DNA from: an uncultured Clostridia bacterium
Lineage (GTDB): Bacteria > Bacillota > Clostridia > Oscillospirales > Butyricicoccaceae
DNA length: 46,478 bases
Assembly: GCA_944381055.1 (NCBI GenBank)
Contig: CALWJQ010000035.1
Coordinates: 1-46,478, forward strand
Reading direction: 5' to 3'
In this document: piece after piece, positions 18,200 through 27,319 of the stretch
How the letters are laid out: each line of letters starts with the position of its first letter
How positions within the stretch are numbered: position 1 is the stretch's first letter
Program-made: the position numbers and the translations under genes
Notes under the pieces: model-generated
Told to the model about the DNA's origin: nothing
Databases searched by the model: none
The model's input: the letters and a program-made list of their open reading frames with translations, nothing else

Positions 18200-19366
18200 A
18201 TGCGCGAAGTTTTGCTGTTAAAATGCGGCGAGCTGGTGCTCAAGGGCCTGAACCGGGGGCGCTTTGAAAGCCGGCTGCTGCATATTCTGCGCGCGCGGCT
18301 GGCGCCGCTGGGCGATTACCGGCTGTCTATCAGCCAGTCGACCGTCTACGTCGAACCGCAGGGGGACGCGCCGGTCGGCGAAGCGCTCGAGGTGTGCCGC
18401 AGGGTCTTCGGCATCGTGTCGCTGTGCTGCGCCGCCGTCTGCCCCAAAGACATGGCCGCCATCTGCGACACCGCGGCCCGGTACCTGAACGACGAACTTG
18501 AACATACGCGCACCTTTAAGGTTGAAGCGCGCCGGGCCGACAAGCGGTTCCCGCTCACATCGCCGCAGATCGGCGCCGAAGTCGGCGCCCGCCTGCTTGA
18601 AGAGCACCCCCATCTGCGCGTGCGCATGGAAGGGGCCGAGCGGATCGTCAAGGTCGAGATCCGTGAACAGTACGCCTATGTCAGCGGCGAGCGCCTGCCG
18701 GGCGCGGGCGGAATGCCGACCGGAGCCAACGGCCGCGCCATGCTGCTTTTGTCGGGCGGCATCGATTCGCCGGTGGCCGGGCACATGATGGCCCGCCGCG
18801 GGCTCGAGCTGGGGGCTGTCCATTTTTACAGCTACCCCTATACGTCAGAAGAAGCGCGCGACAAAGTCATCGAGCTGGCCCGCATTTTGTCGGGCTGGAC
18901 GGGCAAGCTGACGGTCAGCGTCGTGCCCTTCACCCATATCCAGCAGGAAATCCGCGACAAGTGCAGCGAAGATTATTTCACCCTGGTCATGCGCCGCTTT
19001 ATGATGCGCCTGGCCGAGCGGGTCGCCCGGCACCAGGGCTGCAAGGCGCTGATTACCGGCGAAAGCCTGGGACAGGTGGCCAGCCAGACCATCGAATCGC
19101 TCAACGCCACGGGCAGCGTCTGCCGCCTGCCGGTTTTCCGGCCGCTCATCGGCATGGATAAGGAGGAAATCGTCGTCCGCGCCCGCCAGATAGGGACGTT
19201 TGAAACGTCGATTCTGCCGTACGAGGACTGCTGCACCGTCTTTACGCCGAGGCATCCGCAGACCAAGCCCAAACTGGAAAACGTCGAAAAACAGGAAGAA
19301 AACCTGGACATCGACGGACTGGTCGAAGAAGCGTTTGCCGGCATTGAACGCATTACGCTGGGATAA
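18200..19366 (+). CDS. thiI: ThiI, tRNA 4-thiouridine synthase
   Basis: Makes s4U at tRNA position 8 and can feed thiamine thiazole synthesis. The 388 residues comprise an N-terminal ferredoxin-like plus THUMP region (to about 165) and a PP-loop ATPase domain with SGGIDSP at 185-191. The Firmicutes-type YEDCCTVFTPRHP is near the C-terminus. There is no C-terminal rhodanese domain, which is usual when a dedicated cysteine desulfurase such as the upstream neighbour supplies sulfur. The ATG at 18200 follows AAAGGAGAAAGGAAC. Confidence 0.96.
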   Translation: MREVLLLKCGELVLKGLNRGRFESRLLHILRARLAPLGDYRLSISQSTVYVEPQGDAPVGEALEVCRRVFGIVSLCCAAVCPKDMAAICDTAARYLNDELEHTRTFKVEARRADKRFPLTSPQIGAEVGARLLEEHPHLRVRMEGAERIVKVEIREQYAYVSGERLPGAGGMPTGANGRAMLLLSGGIDSPVAGHMMARRGLELGAVHFYSYPYTSEEARDKVIELARILSGWTGKLTVSVVPFTHIQQEIRDKCSEDYFTLVMRRFMMRLAERVARHQGCKALITGESLGQVASQTIESLNATGSVCRLPVFRPLIGMDKEEIVVRARQIGTFETSILPYEDCCTVFTPRHPQTKPKLENVEKQEENLDIDGLVEEAFAGIERITLG

Positions 19367-19405
19367 TTACGGCGGGCGCGTCCCGCGCAGAAAGAAGTCT
19401 TGAGC

Positions 19406-20632
19406 ATGAATTGTGAAATCATTTCGGTCGGTACCGAGCTGCTGCTCGGTGAAATCGTAAACCTTGACGCCCAGACCATCTCGCAGGGCCTGAGCGAGCA
19501 GGGCGTCAACGTCTATTATCACACGGTGGTCGGCGACAACCCTGAGCGGCTCAAAAAGGCGCTCGACATTGCCAAAGGGCGGGCCGACATCATCATCACG
19601 ACGGGCGGCCTGGGGCCGACGGCCGACGATTTGACCAAAGAGACCATTGCCGCCGCCTTTGGCAAAAAGCTCGTCATGGATCCCGTGCAGCAAAAGCGCC
19701 TGCACGAGCGCATGGGGGCGCGGATGACGCCCAATAACGAAAAACAGGCCGTGCTGCCCGAGGGCTGCACAGTGCTGGAAAACGACTGGGGCACCGCGCC
19801 GGGCTGTGCCTTTGAGGCCGGCGGCTGCCGCGTTATCATGCTGCCCGGCCCGCCGCGCGAGTGTGAACCCATGTTCCGCGAACGCGTGCTGCCATACCTT
19901 GAATCGCTGCACGAAGGGGTCATCCGTTCGCGCTACATCAAAATTTTCGGCATGGGCGAGTCCGAAATGGAAAGCCGCCTGAGCTATCTGATGGACCGGC
20001 TGCAAAACCCGACGGCCGCGCCTTACGCCAAAGAGGGCGAGTGCCTGGTGCGCGTCACGGCCAAAGCGCCGACCGAAGAGCAGGCTTACGCGCTGTGCGC
20101 GCCAGTCGTCGACGAGATCTGCTCGGTGCTGGGCGACGTTGTGTACGGCGTCGACGTGCAGTCGCTCGAACAGGTCGTCGTCGAGGGACTGCGGCAGCGC
20201 GGCATGACGGTGGCGCTTGCCGAATCATGTACCGGGGGACTGATTGCCCGGCGCATTACCGATGTGCCCGGTGCGTCCGAAGTGTTCGGGTGCGGGCTGG
20301 TCACCTATTCCAACGAGATGAAAATGCAGCTGCTCGGCGTTTCGCCCGAAACGCTGGCCGCGCACGGCGCCGTCTCGCCCGAGACGGCTGTTGAGATGGC
20401 GCGCGGCGCGCGCCGGGCCGGCCATGCCGATGTCGGCGTAGGGGTGACGGGTATCGCCGGGCCGGGCGGCGGAACGGCGCAAAAGCCGGTCGGGCTGTTT
20501 TATGCCGCCGTCAGCACGCCGCAGGGGGAACAGGTCGTCGAGCGGGTGCGCCGCAACGCGACGCGCGAGCGCGTCCGCCTGTACGCCAGCTCGTGCGCGC
20601 TGGATCTGATCCGGCGTACGGTATTAAAATAA
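19406..20632 (+). CDS. cinA: CinA, competence/damage-inducible protein (NMN amidase family)
   Basis: Two-domain enzyme of pyridine-nucleotide repair. 408 residues from the ATG at 19406; TTG 19400 lies too close to the AAAGAAG ribosome site. The N-terminal MoaB-like domain has SVGTELLLGEIVN and TTGGLGPTADDLT (66-78), the COG1058 pyrophosphatase type. The C-terminal CinA domain has LAESCTGGLIARRITDVPG, VTYSNEMKMQLLGV and GVTGIAGPGGGTAQKPVGL, the nicotinamide-mononucleotide amidohydrolase type. recA is not adjacent here. Confidence 0.95.
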   Translation: MNCEIISVGTELLLGEIVNLDAQTISQGLSEQGVNVYYHTVVGDNPERLKKALDIAKGRADIIITTGGLGPTADDLTKETIAAAFGKKLVMDPVQQKRLHERMGARMTPNNEKQAVLPEGCTVLENDWGTAPGCAFEAGGCRVIMLPGPPRECEPMFRERVLPYLESLHEGVIRSRYIKIFGMGESEMESRLSYLMDRLQNPTAAPYAKEGECLVRVTAKAPTEEQAYALCAPVVDEICSVLGDVVYGVDVQSLEQVVVEGLRQRGMTVALAESCTGGLIARRITDVPGASEVFGCGLVTYSNEMKMQLLGVSPETLAAHGAVSPETAVEMARGARRAGHADVGVGVTGIAGPGGGTAQKPVGLFYAAVSTPQGEQVVERVRRNATRERVRLYASSCALDLIRRTVLK

Positions 20633-20654
20633 GGACATACTAAGGGGGAGCACC

Positions 20655-21185
20655 GTGTTTTTGGAAAAGCAGCTGAGCCGTGAAACGATTTATGAAGGGA
20701 AAATCGTCAACCTTTACCGCGACCGGGTTTTGCTGCCCGACGGCCGGGAAGCTGTGCGCGAGGTCTGCCAGCACCCAGGGGCCGTGGCCATCCTGGCCGT
20801 TGACGAAGGGGACATGCTCTTTGTGCGGCAGTACCGGTACCCGGTGGGGACCGAACTCATCGAGATTCCGGCCGGCAAGCTGGAAAAGGGCGAAAATACT
20901 GAAGAGGCCGCGCGCCGGGAGCTGCGTGAAGAAACGGGGTTCCGGTGCGCCGAATTGGTGCATCTGGGCGTCATCTGCCCCAGCCCCGGCATTTTGTCCG
21001 AAATCATCCACCTGTATTTTGCCCGCGGCCTGACCTTTGTGGGCGAGCAGTTTGACGAAGACGAGTTCATGCGCACGGTGCGTATCCCGCGTGACGCATT
21101 CCCGGAAATGCTGCTGCACGGCGAAATCGTCGATGCGAAGACCATCTGTGCCGTCAACATCGCCCGCGCGCGGGGGCTGCTGTAA
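20655..21185 (+). CDS. nudF: NUDIX hydrolase, ADP-ribose pyrophosphatase type
   Basis: Hydrolyses ADP-ribose to AMP and ribose-5-phosphate, which fits beside CinA as NAD-metabolite clean-up. 176 residues with a complete Nudix box at 74-96 (GKLEKGE... then REL REETGF) and the ADPRase-type upstream segment FVRQYRYPVGTELIEIPAG. The GTG at 20655 follows AGGGGGAG. It ends 27 bases before walR. Substrate is inferred from subfamily features only. Confidence 0.88.
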   Translation: MFLEKQLSRETIYEGKIVNLYRDRVLLPDGREAVREVCQHPGAVAILAVDEGDMLFVRQYRYPVGTELIEIPAGKLEKGENTEEAARRELREETGFRCAELVHLGVICPSPGILSEIIHLYFARGLTFVGEQFDEDEFMRTVRIPRDAFPEMLLHGEIVDAKTICAVNIARARGLL

Positions 21186-21212
21186 ACGCCAGTAAAGGAG
21201 GAGAACTTTCCC

Positions 21213-21896
21213 GTGCCTTCCATCCTGATCGTTGAAGACGAAAAAACCATTGTCGACATCCTTGCCTTTAATTTAAAGCGCGAAGGCTTTGAAACGGCCG
21301 CGGCCTATGACGGCCCGACGGGGCTGGAGATGGCGCTGAGCGGGCAGTACGACCTGGTGCTGCTCGACGTCATGCTGCCCGGCATGGACGGCTTTGAAAT
21401 CCTGCGCCGGCTGCGTGAAAAAAGCGACGTGCCCGTCATCATGGTGACGGCGCGCGAAGAAGAACGCGACAAGATCCTGGGGCTGGAAACAGGGGCGGAC
21501 GACTATGTCACCAAACCCTTTTCCGTCAAAGAACTGTCGGCGCGCGTCAAGGCCAATATGCGCCGGACCGGGGGCGGCGTCCGGACGGAAACGGGCGACC
21601 GGGTGAGCTTCGGCCCCTTTGTCGTCGATCGCGCGCTGCACACGGTGAGCAAAAACGGCGCCGAGCTTGAGCTTACACAGCGCGAATACGATATCCTGAC
21701 CTATTTTCTGTCCCTGCCCGTGCGGGTCGTCAGCCGTGAGGAGCTGATGGAAAAAGTCTGGGGCTTTGACTATTACGGCGACCTGCGCGCCGTCGACGTC
21801 GCCATGCGCCGCCTGCGTGAAAAGCTGGAAGACGACCCGGCCGACCCGCAGTTTATTCTGACCAAGCGGGGACAGGGCTATTATCTCAAGCGCTGA
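21213..21896 (+). CDS. walR: WalR-like OmpR-family response regulator
   Basis: DNA-binding response regulator, 227 residues. Receiver domain: acidic pocket with Asp9 (VEDE) and phospho-acceptor Asp52 (LLDVMLPG), Thr79, Lys101. Winged-helix OmpR-type C-terminus: ELTQREYDILTYFLSLP, YGDLRAVDVAMRRLREKLE, RGQGYYLKR. The GTG at 21213 follows AAAGGAGGAG. With the HAMP/PAS kinase, YycH-like, YycI-like and WalJ genes downstream, the wall-homeostasis regulator WalR is the best name; a PhoP assignment would not explain YycH/I. Confidence 0.93.
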   Translation: MPSILIVEDEKTIVDILAFNLKREGFETAAAYDGPTGLEMALSGQYDLVLLDVMLPGMDGFEILRRLREKSDVPVIMVTAREEERDKILGLETGADDYVTKPFSVKELSARVKANMRRTGGGVRTETGDRVSFGPFVVDRALHTVSKNGAELELTQREYDILTYFLSLPVRVVSREELMEKVWGFDYYGDLRAVDVAMRRLREKLEDDPADPQFILTKRGQGYYLKR

Positions 21897-21958
21897 CCGC
21901 GCCCGGGAAGGGGCGGCGCGGCGGCCCGCGCGGAAATGAGACAAGGGGGTGCCACATC

Positions 21959-23725
21959 GTGTTCCGCAGCCTGCACATGAAGCTGGTGCTGGTCCTGGTG
22001 CTGTTGATCGTGTCGGTTATGGCGGTCGTCGGCACCTTTCTGATCAATTCGGTGGCCGGCTACAACATCGAAAGCTTCCGCGAAGAGATGCTGCGCGTCT
22101 TTACGCAGGAATTCATCCTGACGCTGGAAAAGGGGGCGGCAGGCGATGATCCGGTGCCGGCCCTGCGCGAAGTGCTCGAAGCCTATTCAGGGTCGCTGGG
22201 TATCGATCAGTACCGCTGTTTTTACATCCTGGACGGGGCGACGGGGGAATACCTCGCCGGGTCGGACGACAGCCTGGCCCAGAACCTGACGCTGACCAGC
22301 AACATCCTGACCGCCATGAACGGCGAGGTCGGCCAGGACGTCGAACGGTTAAGCCCGTATTTTGACGTCGCGGTGCCCATCCGCGGCCCGCAGGGGCTGT
22401 ACATCGTCGGCGTGATGGACGACAAGACCGAGCTCAACGACCTGTCCTGGCAGCTGTTTTCCATTCTCATCCGGTCCATGCTGTTCGGGCTTTTGGTCGC
22501 CATCCTGCTCAGTTTCCTGCTGTCCAAAACCATCACAACGCCCGTCGAACGCCTGACGGCGCAGGCGTCGGCCATTGCGGCCGGCGACTTCAGCCGCAAG
22601 GCAGAGGTTTACGCCAGCGACGAAATCGGCATTTTGACCCAGACGTTTAACGAGATGGCGCAGGTGCTTGAAACCACTCTCAACGAAATCGAGGGCGAGC
22701 GCAATAAGCTCAACACCCTGTTTCTGCACATGGCCGACGGCGTCGTCGCCTTTGACCGCTCGGGCCATATCCTGCACCAGAACCCGGCGGCGGAAAAAAT
22801 GCTGGGCAAGCCGCTCGATTCGGGCAAGACTTATGCCGAGGTATTTCCCAACCTGCATATCGACGACAGCGATATTGTCGAAAACGGGCGGTACATCGAA
22901 ATCGACTATTCAGCCAATAAACGGATTTTAAAAATCTTTTTCGCGCCGTTCGGCGGCGATGAAGACGGCGGGCTGATCGCCGTGCTGCACGACATCACCG
23001 AACAGCAGAAAATGGAATCGTCGCGCCGCGAGTTTGTCGCAAACGTCTCGCACGAGCTGCGCACGCCGCTGACCAACATCCGCGGCTATACCGAAACGCT
23101 GATCGACGCGCACGGCGACATCGACGATGAAACGGAAATCAAGTTCCTGACCGTCGTACACAACGAAGCGGATCGCATGACGCATATTGTCAAGGATCTT
23201 TTGACGCTGTCGCAGCTGGATTATGAACGGATCCAGATGAACGCCAGCGAAGTTTCTCTGCGCGCCCTGGCGCAGGGCGCGGTCGAGGCCATGTCCATGG
23301 AAGCGTCGCGCCAGCAGGTCACGCTGCGCTGTGACTTGCCTGAAGATCTGCCGAAAGTGACCGGCGACCGCGAGCGTATCGAGCAGGTTATTGTCAACAT
23401 CATTTCCAACGCCATCAAGTATAACCGGCCGCATGGCAGCGTGACGCTGACCGGCGGCACAGAAGACGGCAAGGTGTTCCTGCGCGTCAGCGATACCGGC
23501 ATCGGCGTGCCCGAAGAGGATCTGCCGCGATTGTTCGAGCGCTTTTACCGTGTGGACAAGGCGCGCTCGCGCGAGCGGGGAGGTACCGGCCTCGGTCTGG
23601 CCATTGCAAAGGAAATTATTGAATATCATGGCGGAACCATTCGCTTTGAGAGCGTTTACGGCGAGGGGAGCGTCGTTACGATTACGCTGCCCTTGACCGA
23701 CGGCGGGGGCAAAAAACATGCGTGA
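21959..23725 (+). CDS. walK: WalK-like sensor histidine kinase
   Basis: 588-residue membrane kinase. Two membrane spans (about 8-30 and 160-190) frame an extracellular sensing domain. HAMP (TTPVERLTAQASAIAAGDFS), a PAS domain (HMADGVVAFDRSGHILHQN), HisKA with His365 (VSHELRTPLTNIRGY) and the ATPase domain (N box NIISNAIKYN, G1 DTGIGVPEEDL, G2 GGTGLGLAIA) follow in WalK order. The GTG at 21959 follows AAGGGGGTG. It overlaps yycH by 8 bases. It probably senses wall state and controls autolysins, with the YycH and YycI proteins as membrane partners. Confidence 0.94.
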   Translation: MFRSLHMKLVLVLVLLIVSVMAVVGTFLINSVAGYNIESFREEMLRVFTQEFILTLEKGAAGDDPVPALREVLEAYSGSLGIDQYRCFYILDGATGEYLAGSDDSLAQNLTLTSNILTAMNGEVGQDVERLSPYFDVAVPIRGPQGLYIVGVMDDKTELNDLSWQLFSILIRSMLFGLLVAILLSFLLSKTITTPVERLTAQASAIAAGDFSRKAEVYASDEIGILTQTFNEMAQVLETTLNEIEGERNKLNTLFLHMADGVVAFDRSGHILHQNPAAEKMLGKPLDSGKTYAEVFPNLHIDDSDIVENGRYIEIDYSANKRILKIFFAPFGGDEDGGLIAVLHDITEQQKMESSRREFVANVSHELRTPLTNIRGYTETLIDAHGDIDDETEIKFLTVVHNEADRMTHIVKDLLTLSQLDYERIQMNASEVSLRALAQGAVEAMSMEASRQQVTLRCDLPEDLPKVTGDRERIEQVIVNIISNAIKYNRPHGSVTLTGGTEDGKVFLRVSDTGIGVPEEDLPRLFERFYRVDKARSRERGGTGLGLAIAKEIIEYHGGTIRFESVYGEGSVVTITLPLTDGGGKKHA

Positions 23726-24995
23726 GCGGCTCAAGAGCGCCGTGCTGGCGCTGCTGTTTGTGTCGATGCTTGTGCTGCTGTTTGTCTCGCTGACCCTGGG
23801 GGTTGAAAGCGACGAAGGCCTGCTGTCCCGCGTGTTCGGGGTGCCGGCTACGGCAGAAGAAACCGAATTGCAGCCTGCCCCGGCGGCCGAAGCGCGGGTG
23901 TTGGCTTTTTGTACCCCGTCCGGAGTGCGGATGCCCGAAAGCAGTGAAGAAAAAAACGAAATGCTGAGTGCGTTCAGCGCCGTTTATTCCGAAGCTGTGG
24001 GATCGATCGGGCAGGCGTCCGGCATCACCCGGCGGCAGTATCTGGCGCTGCTCGACGCGCCGGCCGTTTATCTGGGGTTTGACACTGAACTGCCTCTTTC
24101 GCTGCTGCGCACATGGGTCGGCTATGACGCCGCAGGCTTTGAAAGCCGTTTGCGCAGCCTGGTCGTGTCGGCCGATGACGACGGCGTCGTCATCGCGTGG
24201 TATGATATGTCGGCAGAAGAATACCGCATGGCGCCGACGGCTGCTGCCGCCGCGCAGCTTGCGCAGCTGTGCACGGGCTGGGATGAGCCCAACGCCGTTT
24301 TCGCCTTTCAGGACGCCGGCTTTTCTGCGCTGCGAGAAGATGAGCCAGTGCTTTTAAGCCTGATCACCGCCGCCGTTTACAGCGTCCAGCCGTCCGGTTT
24401 TGCTCAGTCGGGCGAAGTCCCTCGCGAGCTGCTGGCCGGGTTTGACATCAATCCCTATCTGGCCCGTGTGTACGAAGAAAGCGGAGATATGGTCTATGTC
24501 GAAGGCTACAATGTCCTGCGGGCCGGCGCGCAGGGCGAGCTGGTCTATACGTCCGGCGGCGAGCAGGGCATTTCGCTGGGGCTGTCTTACAGCCAGGTCG
24601 ACGACCAGAGCCTGCTGCTTGAAGGAACGCGCGTCCTGTTGGACGAGCTCAGCGCCCAGGCGGGCGCAGGCGGCGTTTACAGCCTGCGTGAAATCAGCAC
24701 GGATGAAAACGGCGAGACGACGATTCTGTTCGATCTGCTGCTTGACGGCTGGCCTGTTCTGGCCGACCGGCCGGCGGCCCGCGTTACAGTGCGCGGCGGG
24801 CGCGTCACATACCTGCGCATGGAACCGCACCGTTTTGAAGCGGCAGGCGAGCAGACCGTCCTGCCGGCCCGGCAGGCAGCGGCGGCTTTGCAGGGGGAGC
24901 GCGGCCTGTGCCTGAGCGTGCGCTATGTGCCCGACGAAGAAGGGTTGCTCATTCCCACGCTGTGCAGTTCGGAGGCGCTATATGGAGTGGAATAA
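23718..24995 (+). CDS. yycH: YycH-like regulator of WalK
   Basis: 425-residue protein with one N-terminal membrane span (about 7-27) and a large extracytoplasmic domain, the topology of YycH. Sequence similarity to well-known YycH proteins is low, so the call rests on topology, size and position between walK and a YycI-like gene. In Bacillus the pair binds WalK in the membrane and lowers its activity. The ATG at 23718 lies inside the walK end, so translation is coupled. The downstream gene overlaps by 14 bases. Confidence 0.8.
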   Translation: MRERLKSAVLALLFVSMLVLLFVSLTLGVESDEGLLSRVFGVPATAEETELQPAPAAEARVLAFCTPSGVRMPESSEEKNEMLSAFSAVYSEAVGSIGQASGITRRQYLALLDAPAVYLGFDTELPLSLLRTWVGYDAAGFESRLRSLVVSADDDGVVIAWYDMSAEEYRMAPTAAAAAQLAQLCTGWDEPNAVFAFQDAGFSALREDEPVLLSLITAAVYSVQPSGFAQSGEVPRELLAGFDINPYLARVYEESGDMVYVEGYNVLRAGAQGELVYTSGGEQGISLGLSYSQVDDQSLLLEGTRVLLDELSAQAGAGGVYSLREISTDENGETTILFDLLLDGWPVLADRPAARVTVRGGRVTYLRMEPHRFEAAGEQTVLPARQAAAALQGERGLCLSVRYVPDEEGLLIPTLCSSEALYGVE

Positions 24996-25767
24996 AGTCA
25001 AGTCCATGCTCATCGCCCTGCTGCTGGTCGTCAATCTTTTGCTGGCGCTTAACATCCAGACGCTGATCTCGTCGCAGCGCGCCAATGAACAGGAAAGCCT
25101 GGGCCTGGCGCTGTCGCTGCTGGAAAAGGCGGGCGCGCAGTTTGACAGCCAGCAGTTTTGGGATATGCCCCGCTCGACGGCTGTTCTGCTCGGCGAGCGC
25201 AGCACCGAACGTGAAGCGCAGATCGCCGGCGCCCTGCTGGGCGAGGCTTCTTTGAATGAAGCGGGCGGCGGCGTCAGCATCTATACGTCTGCTGCGGGCA
25301 GCGTCGTTTTCCGCAGCGGCGGGCTGTTTGAAGCCGAGCTGAACGACGGCACAAATCCCGCGGATCTGCTGGAGCATATTGTGCAGACGGTGCAGGTCCG
25401 GGGCATGGGGTACGAGATCAGCGGGGACGAAGAGGCCGTCAGCGCGCAGCTGCTGCTCGACGGCTGGATGGTGGCGGGCGCGGTTTTGACCTGCCGCGCC
25501 ACGGAAGAGGGCGCCGCGGCGTCCGGACGGTGGTATTTCGGCGGCGAACCCGTCAGCGAAGGGGCCGGCGTCAGCCGCGCCGAAATGGTTGTCGCCCTGA
25601 CGCGCATTGCGTACGAGCGCCCGCTCAATATTCTGAACGTCCAGCTGGTTTATGCGCAGGAACAGCTGCGGTCCGGCGTGCGGCTGTCGCCGGCGTGGCG
25701 TATTGAGCTTGAAAATGAACAAATTTTCTTAAATGGGAGCACGGGCCAGGAAATTTCTGTCGAATAA
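24982..25767 (+). CDS. yycI: YycI-like regulator of WalK
   Basis: 261 residues from the ATG at 24982, which has GGAGG seven bases before it; the frame is open upstream inside yycH. It begins EWNKVKSMLIALLLVVNLLLA, which matches the YycI start (short WxxxK lead, then membrane span at about 7-26). The rest is extracytoplasmic and carries a C-terminal YycI-like beta fold (VYAQEQLRSGVRLSPAWRIEL). Position four of the wal operon supports the call. The walJ gene that normally follows is displaced by murA. Confidence 0.82.
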   Translation: MEWNKVKSMLIALLLVVNLLLALNIQTLISSQRANEQESLGLALSLLEKAGAQFDSQQFWDMPRSTAVLLGERSTEREAQIAGALLGEASLNEAGGGVSIYTSAAGSVVFRSGGLFEAELNDGTNPADLLEHIVQTVQVRGMGYEISGDEEAVSAQLLLDGWMVAGAVLTCRATEEGAAASGRWYFGGEPVSEGAGVSRAEMVVALTRIAYERPLNILNVQLVYAQEQLRSGVRLSPAWRIELENEQIFLNGSTGQEISVE

Positions 25768-25845
25768 TGCCGTACAGGTCAAAGATGCACGAAAAAAACG
25801 GAAACGCAGTACGGTTTTTCTGAACTGAAGCCCGGTTATTTTCTC

Positions 25846-25875
25846 TTTAACTTTTGACAATAATATGGTATGATA
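25846..25875 (+). promoter_or_regulatory. Possible promoter of murA
   Basis: TTGACA (25854-25859) and TATGAT (25869-25874) are both present but only 9 bases apart, so they cannot be one standard promoter. TATGAT would need TTTAAC (25846-25851) at 17 bases. The AT-rich 159-base gap suggests independent transcription of murA, but the exact promoter is unclear. Confidence 0.4.
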
Positions 25876-25926
25876 AAAAGAGCTCAATAACACAGCACAC
25901 GGCTGCTTTAAAAGAGGTGCGATGTT

Positions 25927-27222
25927 ATGGAAACATTCGTGATTCACGGCGGGAAGCCGCTTTTTGGAGAAATCGCAGTGAGCGGCGCAAAAAACGCCGC
26001 CCTGGCTATCATTCCGGCCGCCATTCTGGTCGACGGCGTGTGCCGTATAGAAAATATCCCCTGCGTCAGCGATGTGATTATCCAGCTCGACATTCTGCGG
26101 CAGCTGGGCGCGAAAGTGCGCAGCATGAGCCCCACGGTGGTCGAGATCGACTGCCGCGGTATGAAAAATAAAAAAGCTCCCGACGAAATGACCCGCCGCA
26201 TCCGTGCGTCCTATTACCTGCTGGGCGCGCTGCTCGGCCACTATCATTATGCCGAAGTGGCGCTGCCGGGTGGCTGCAATTTTGGCGGCGTCCGCCCCAT
26301 TGATCAGCATATCAAGGGGTTTGAGGCGCTGGGCGCCGTCGTGCGGCAGGAAAAGGGATATGTCACGGCCAACGCCGAGGCGGGGCTTTTGGGCGGCAAC
26401 GTGTACCTGGACGTCGTTTCGGTCGGCGCGACGATGAACATTATGCTGGCCGCCGTCCTGGCCGAAGGACAGACGGTCATCGAAAACGCCGCCAAAGAAC
26501 CCCACATCGTCGACCTGGCCAACTTTTTGAACTCCATGGGCGCCGACATCATGGGCGCGGGCACCGACGTTATCAAGATCCGCGGCGTCGAGGGGCTGAG
26601 CGGCGGCGTTTATTCCATTATCCCCGATCAAATTGAAGCGGGTACCTATCTCGCCGCCGTCGCCGCGGCGGGCGGAAGCCTGCTCATTAAAAATGTCATT
26701 CCCAAACACCTCGACTGCATCACCGCCAAGCTGAGCGAGATGGGCGTCGAGATCGAAGAATACGACGAGGCGGTGCGCGTCACGCGGCGCGGCCCGCTGA
26801 CCCGCGTCAACATCAAGACCCTGCCGTACCCCGGGTTCCCCACCGACATGCAGCCGCAGATGACGGTTGTATTGTCGCTGGCAGCGGGGACAAGCATTGT
26901 CACTGAGGGCGTGTGGGACAACCGTTACCGCTATGTGGACGAGCTGCGCCGCATGGGCGCGCACATCCAGGTTGACGGCCGCGTCGCCGTCGTCGAAGGG
27001 GTCGAGCGCCTGACGGGCGCGACGGTGCGCGCCTGCGATCTGCGTGCCGGTGCGGCCATGGTCATTGCCGGCCTGGCGGCCGAAGGCGAGACGGTCATTG
27101 AAGAGGTTCATCACATCGAGCGCGGATACGAAGCGCTGGTTGACAAGCTGCGCCGCGTAGGCGCCGACATCGTCCGGTCGAGCAAGCCCGACGACGTCCG
27201 GGCTATTCCCAAGGCAAAATAA
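25927..27222 (+). CDS. murA: MurA, UDP-GlcNAc 1-carboxyvinyltransferase
   Basis: First committed step of peptidoglycan synthesis: transfers enolpyruvate from PEP to UDP-GlcNAc. 431 residues. Substrate residues Lys22-Asn23 (SGAKNAAL) and the active-site loop with Cys117 (LPGGCNFGGVRPIDQH) are visible. The loop has one residue more between Cys and RP than the E. coli type (GGCTIGARP). Cys117 predicts fosfomycin sensitivity. The ATG at 25927 follows AAAGAGG. It stands between yycI and walJ, so wall synthesis and the WalRK control system share a locus. The glmM/glmS genes at 32739-35957 make its substrate. Confidence 0.97.
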   Translation: METFVIHGGKPLFGEIAVSGAKNAALAIIPAAILVDGVCRIENIPCVSDVIIQLDILRQLGAKVRSMSPTVVEIDCRGMKNKKAPDEMTRRIRASYYLLGALLGHYHYAEVALPGGCNFGGVRPIDQHIKGFEALGAVVRQEKGYVTANAEAGLLGGNVYLDVVSVGATMNIMLAAVLAEGQTVIENAAKEPHIVDLANFLNSMGADIMGAGTDVIKIRGVEGLSGGVYSIIPDQIEAGTYLAAVAAAGGSLLIKNVIPKHLDCITAKLSEMGVEIEEYDEAVRVTRRGPLTRVNIKTLPYPGFPTDMQPQMTVVLSLAAGTSIVTEGVWDNRYRYVDELRRMGAHIQVDGRVAVVEGVERLTGATVRACDLRAGAAMVIAGLAAEGETVIEEVHHIERGYEALVDKLRRVGADIVRSSKPDDVRAIPKAK

Positions 27223-27235
27223 AAAACGGCGGGCT

Positions 27236-27267
27236 GCCGCAGGCTTTTCGCCTGCCGGCGGCCTTTT
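27236..27267 (+). terminator. Terminator-like hairpin after murA
   Basis: GCCGCAGGC (27236-27244) pairs with GCCTGCCGGC (27250-27259) with one bulged C, followed by a short TTTT. It is a weak intrinsic terminator, and some read-through into walJ is possible. Confidence 0.5.
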
Positions 27268-27319
27268 GCCGTCTGCGGCAGCCGGAGCAGGCGCATTCGC
27301 GCCGGAAGGAGCTTTTGAC

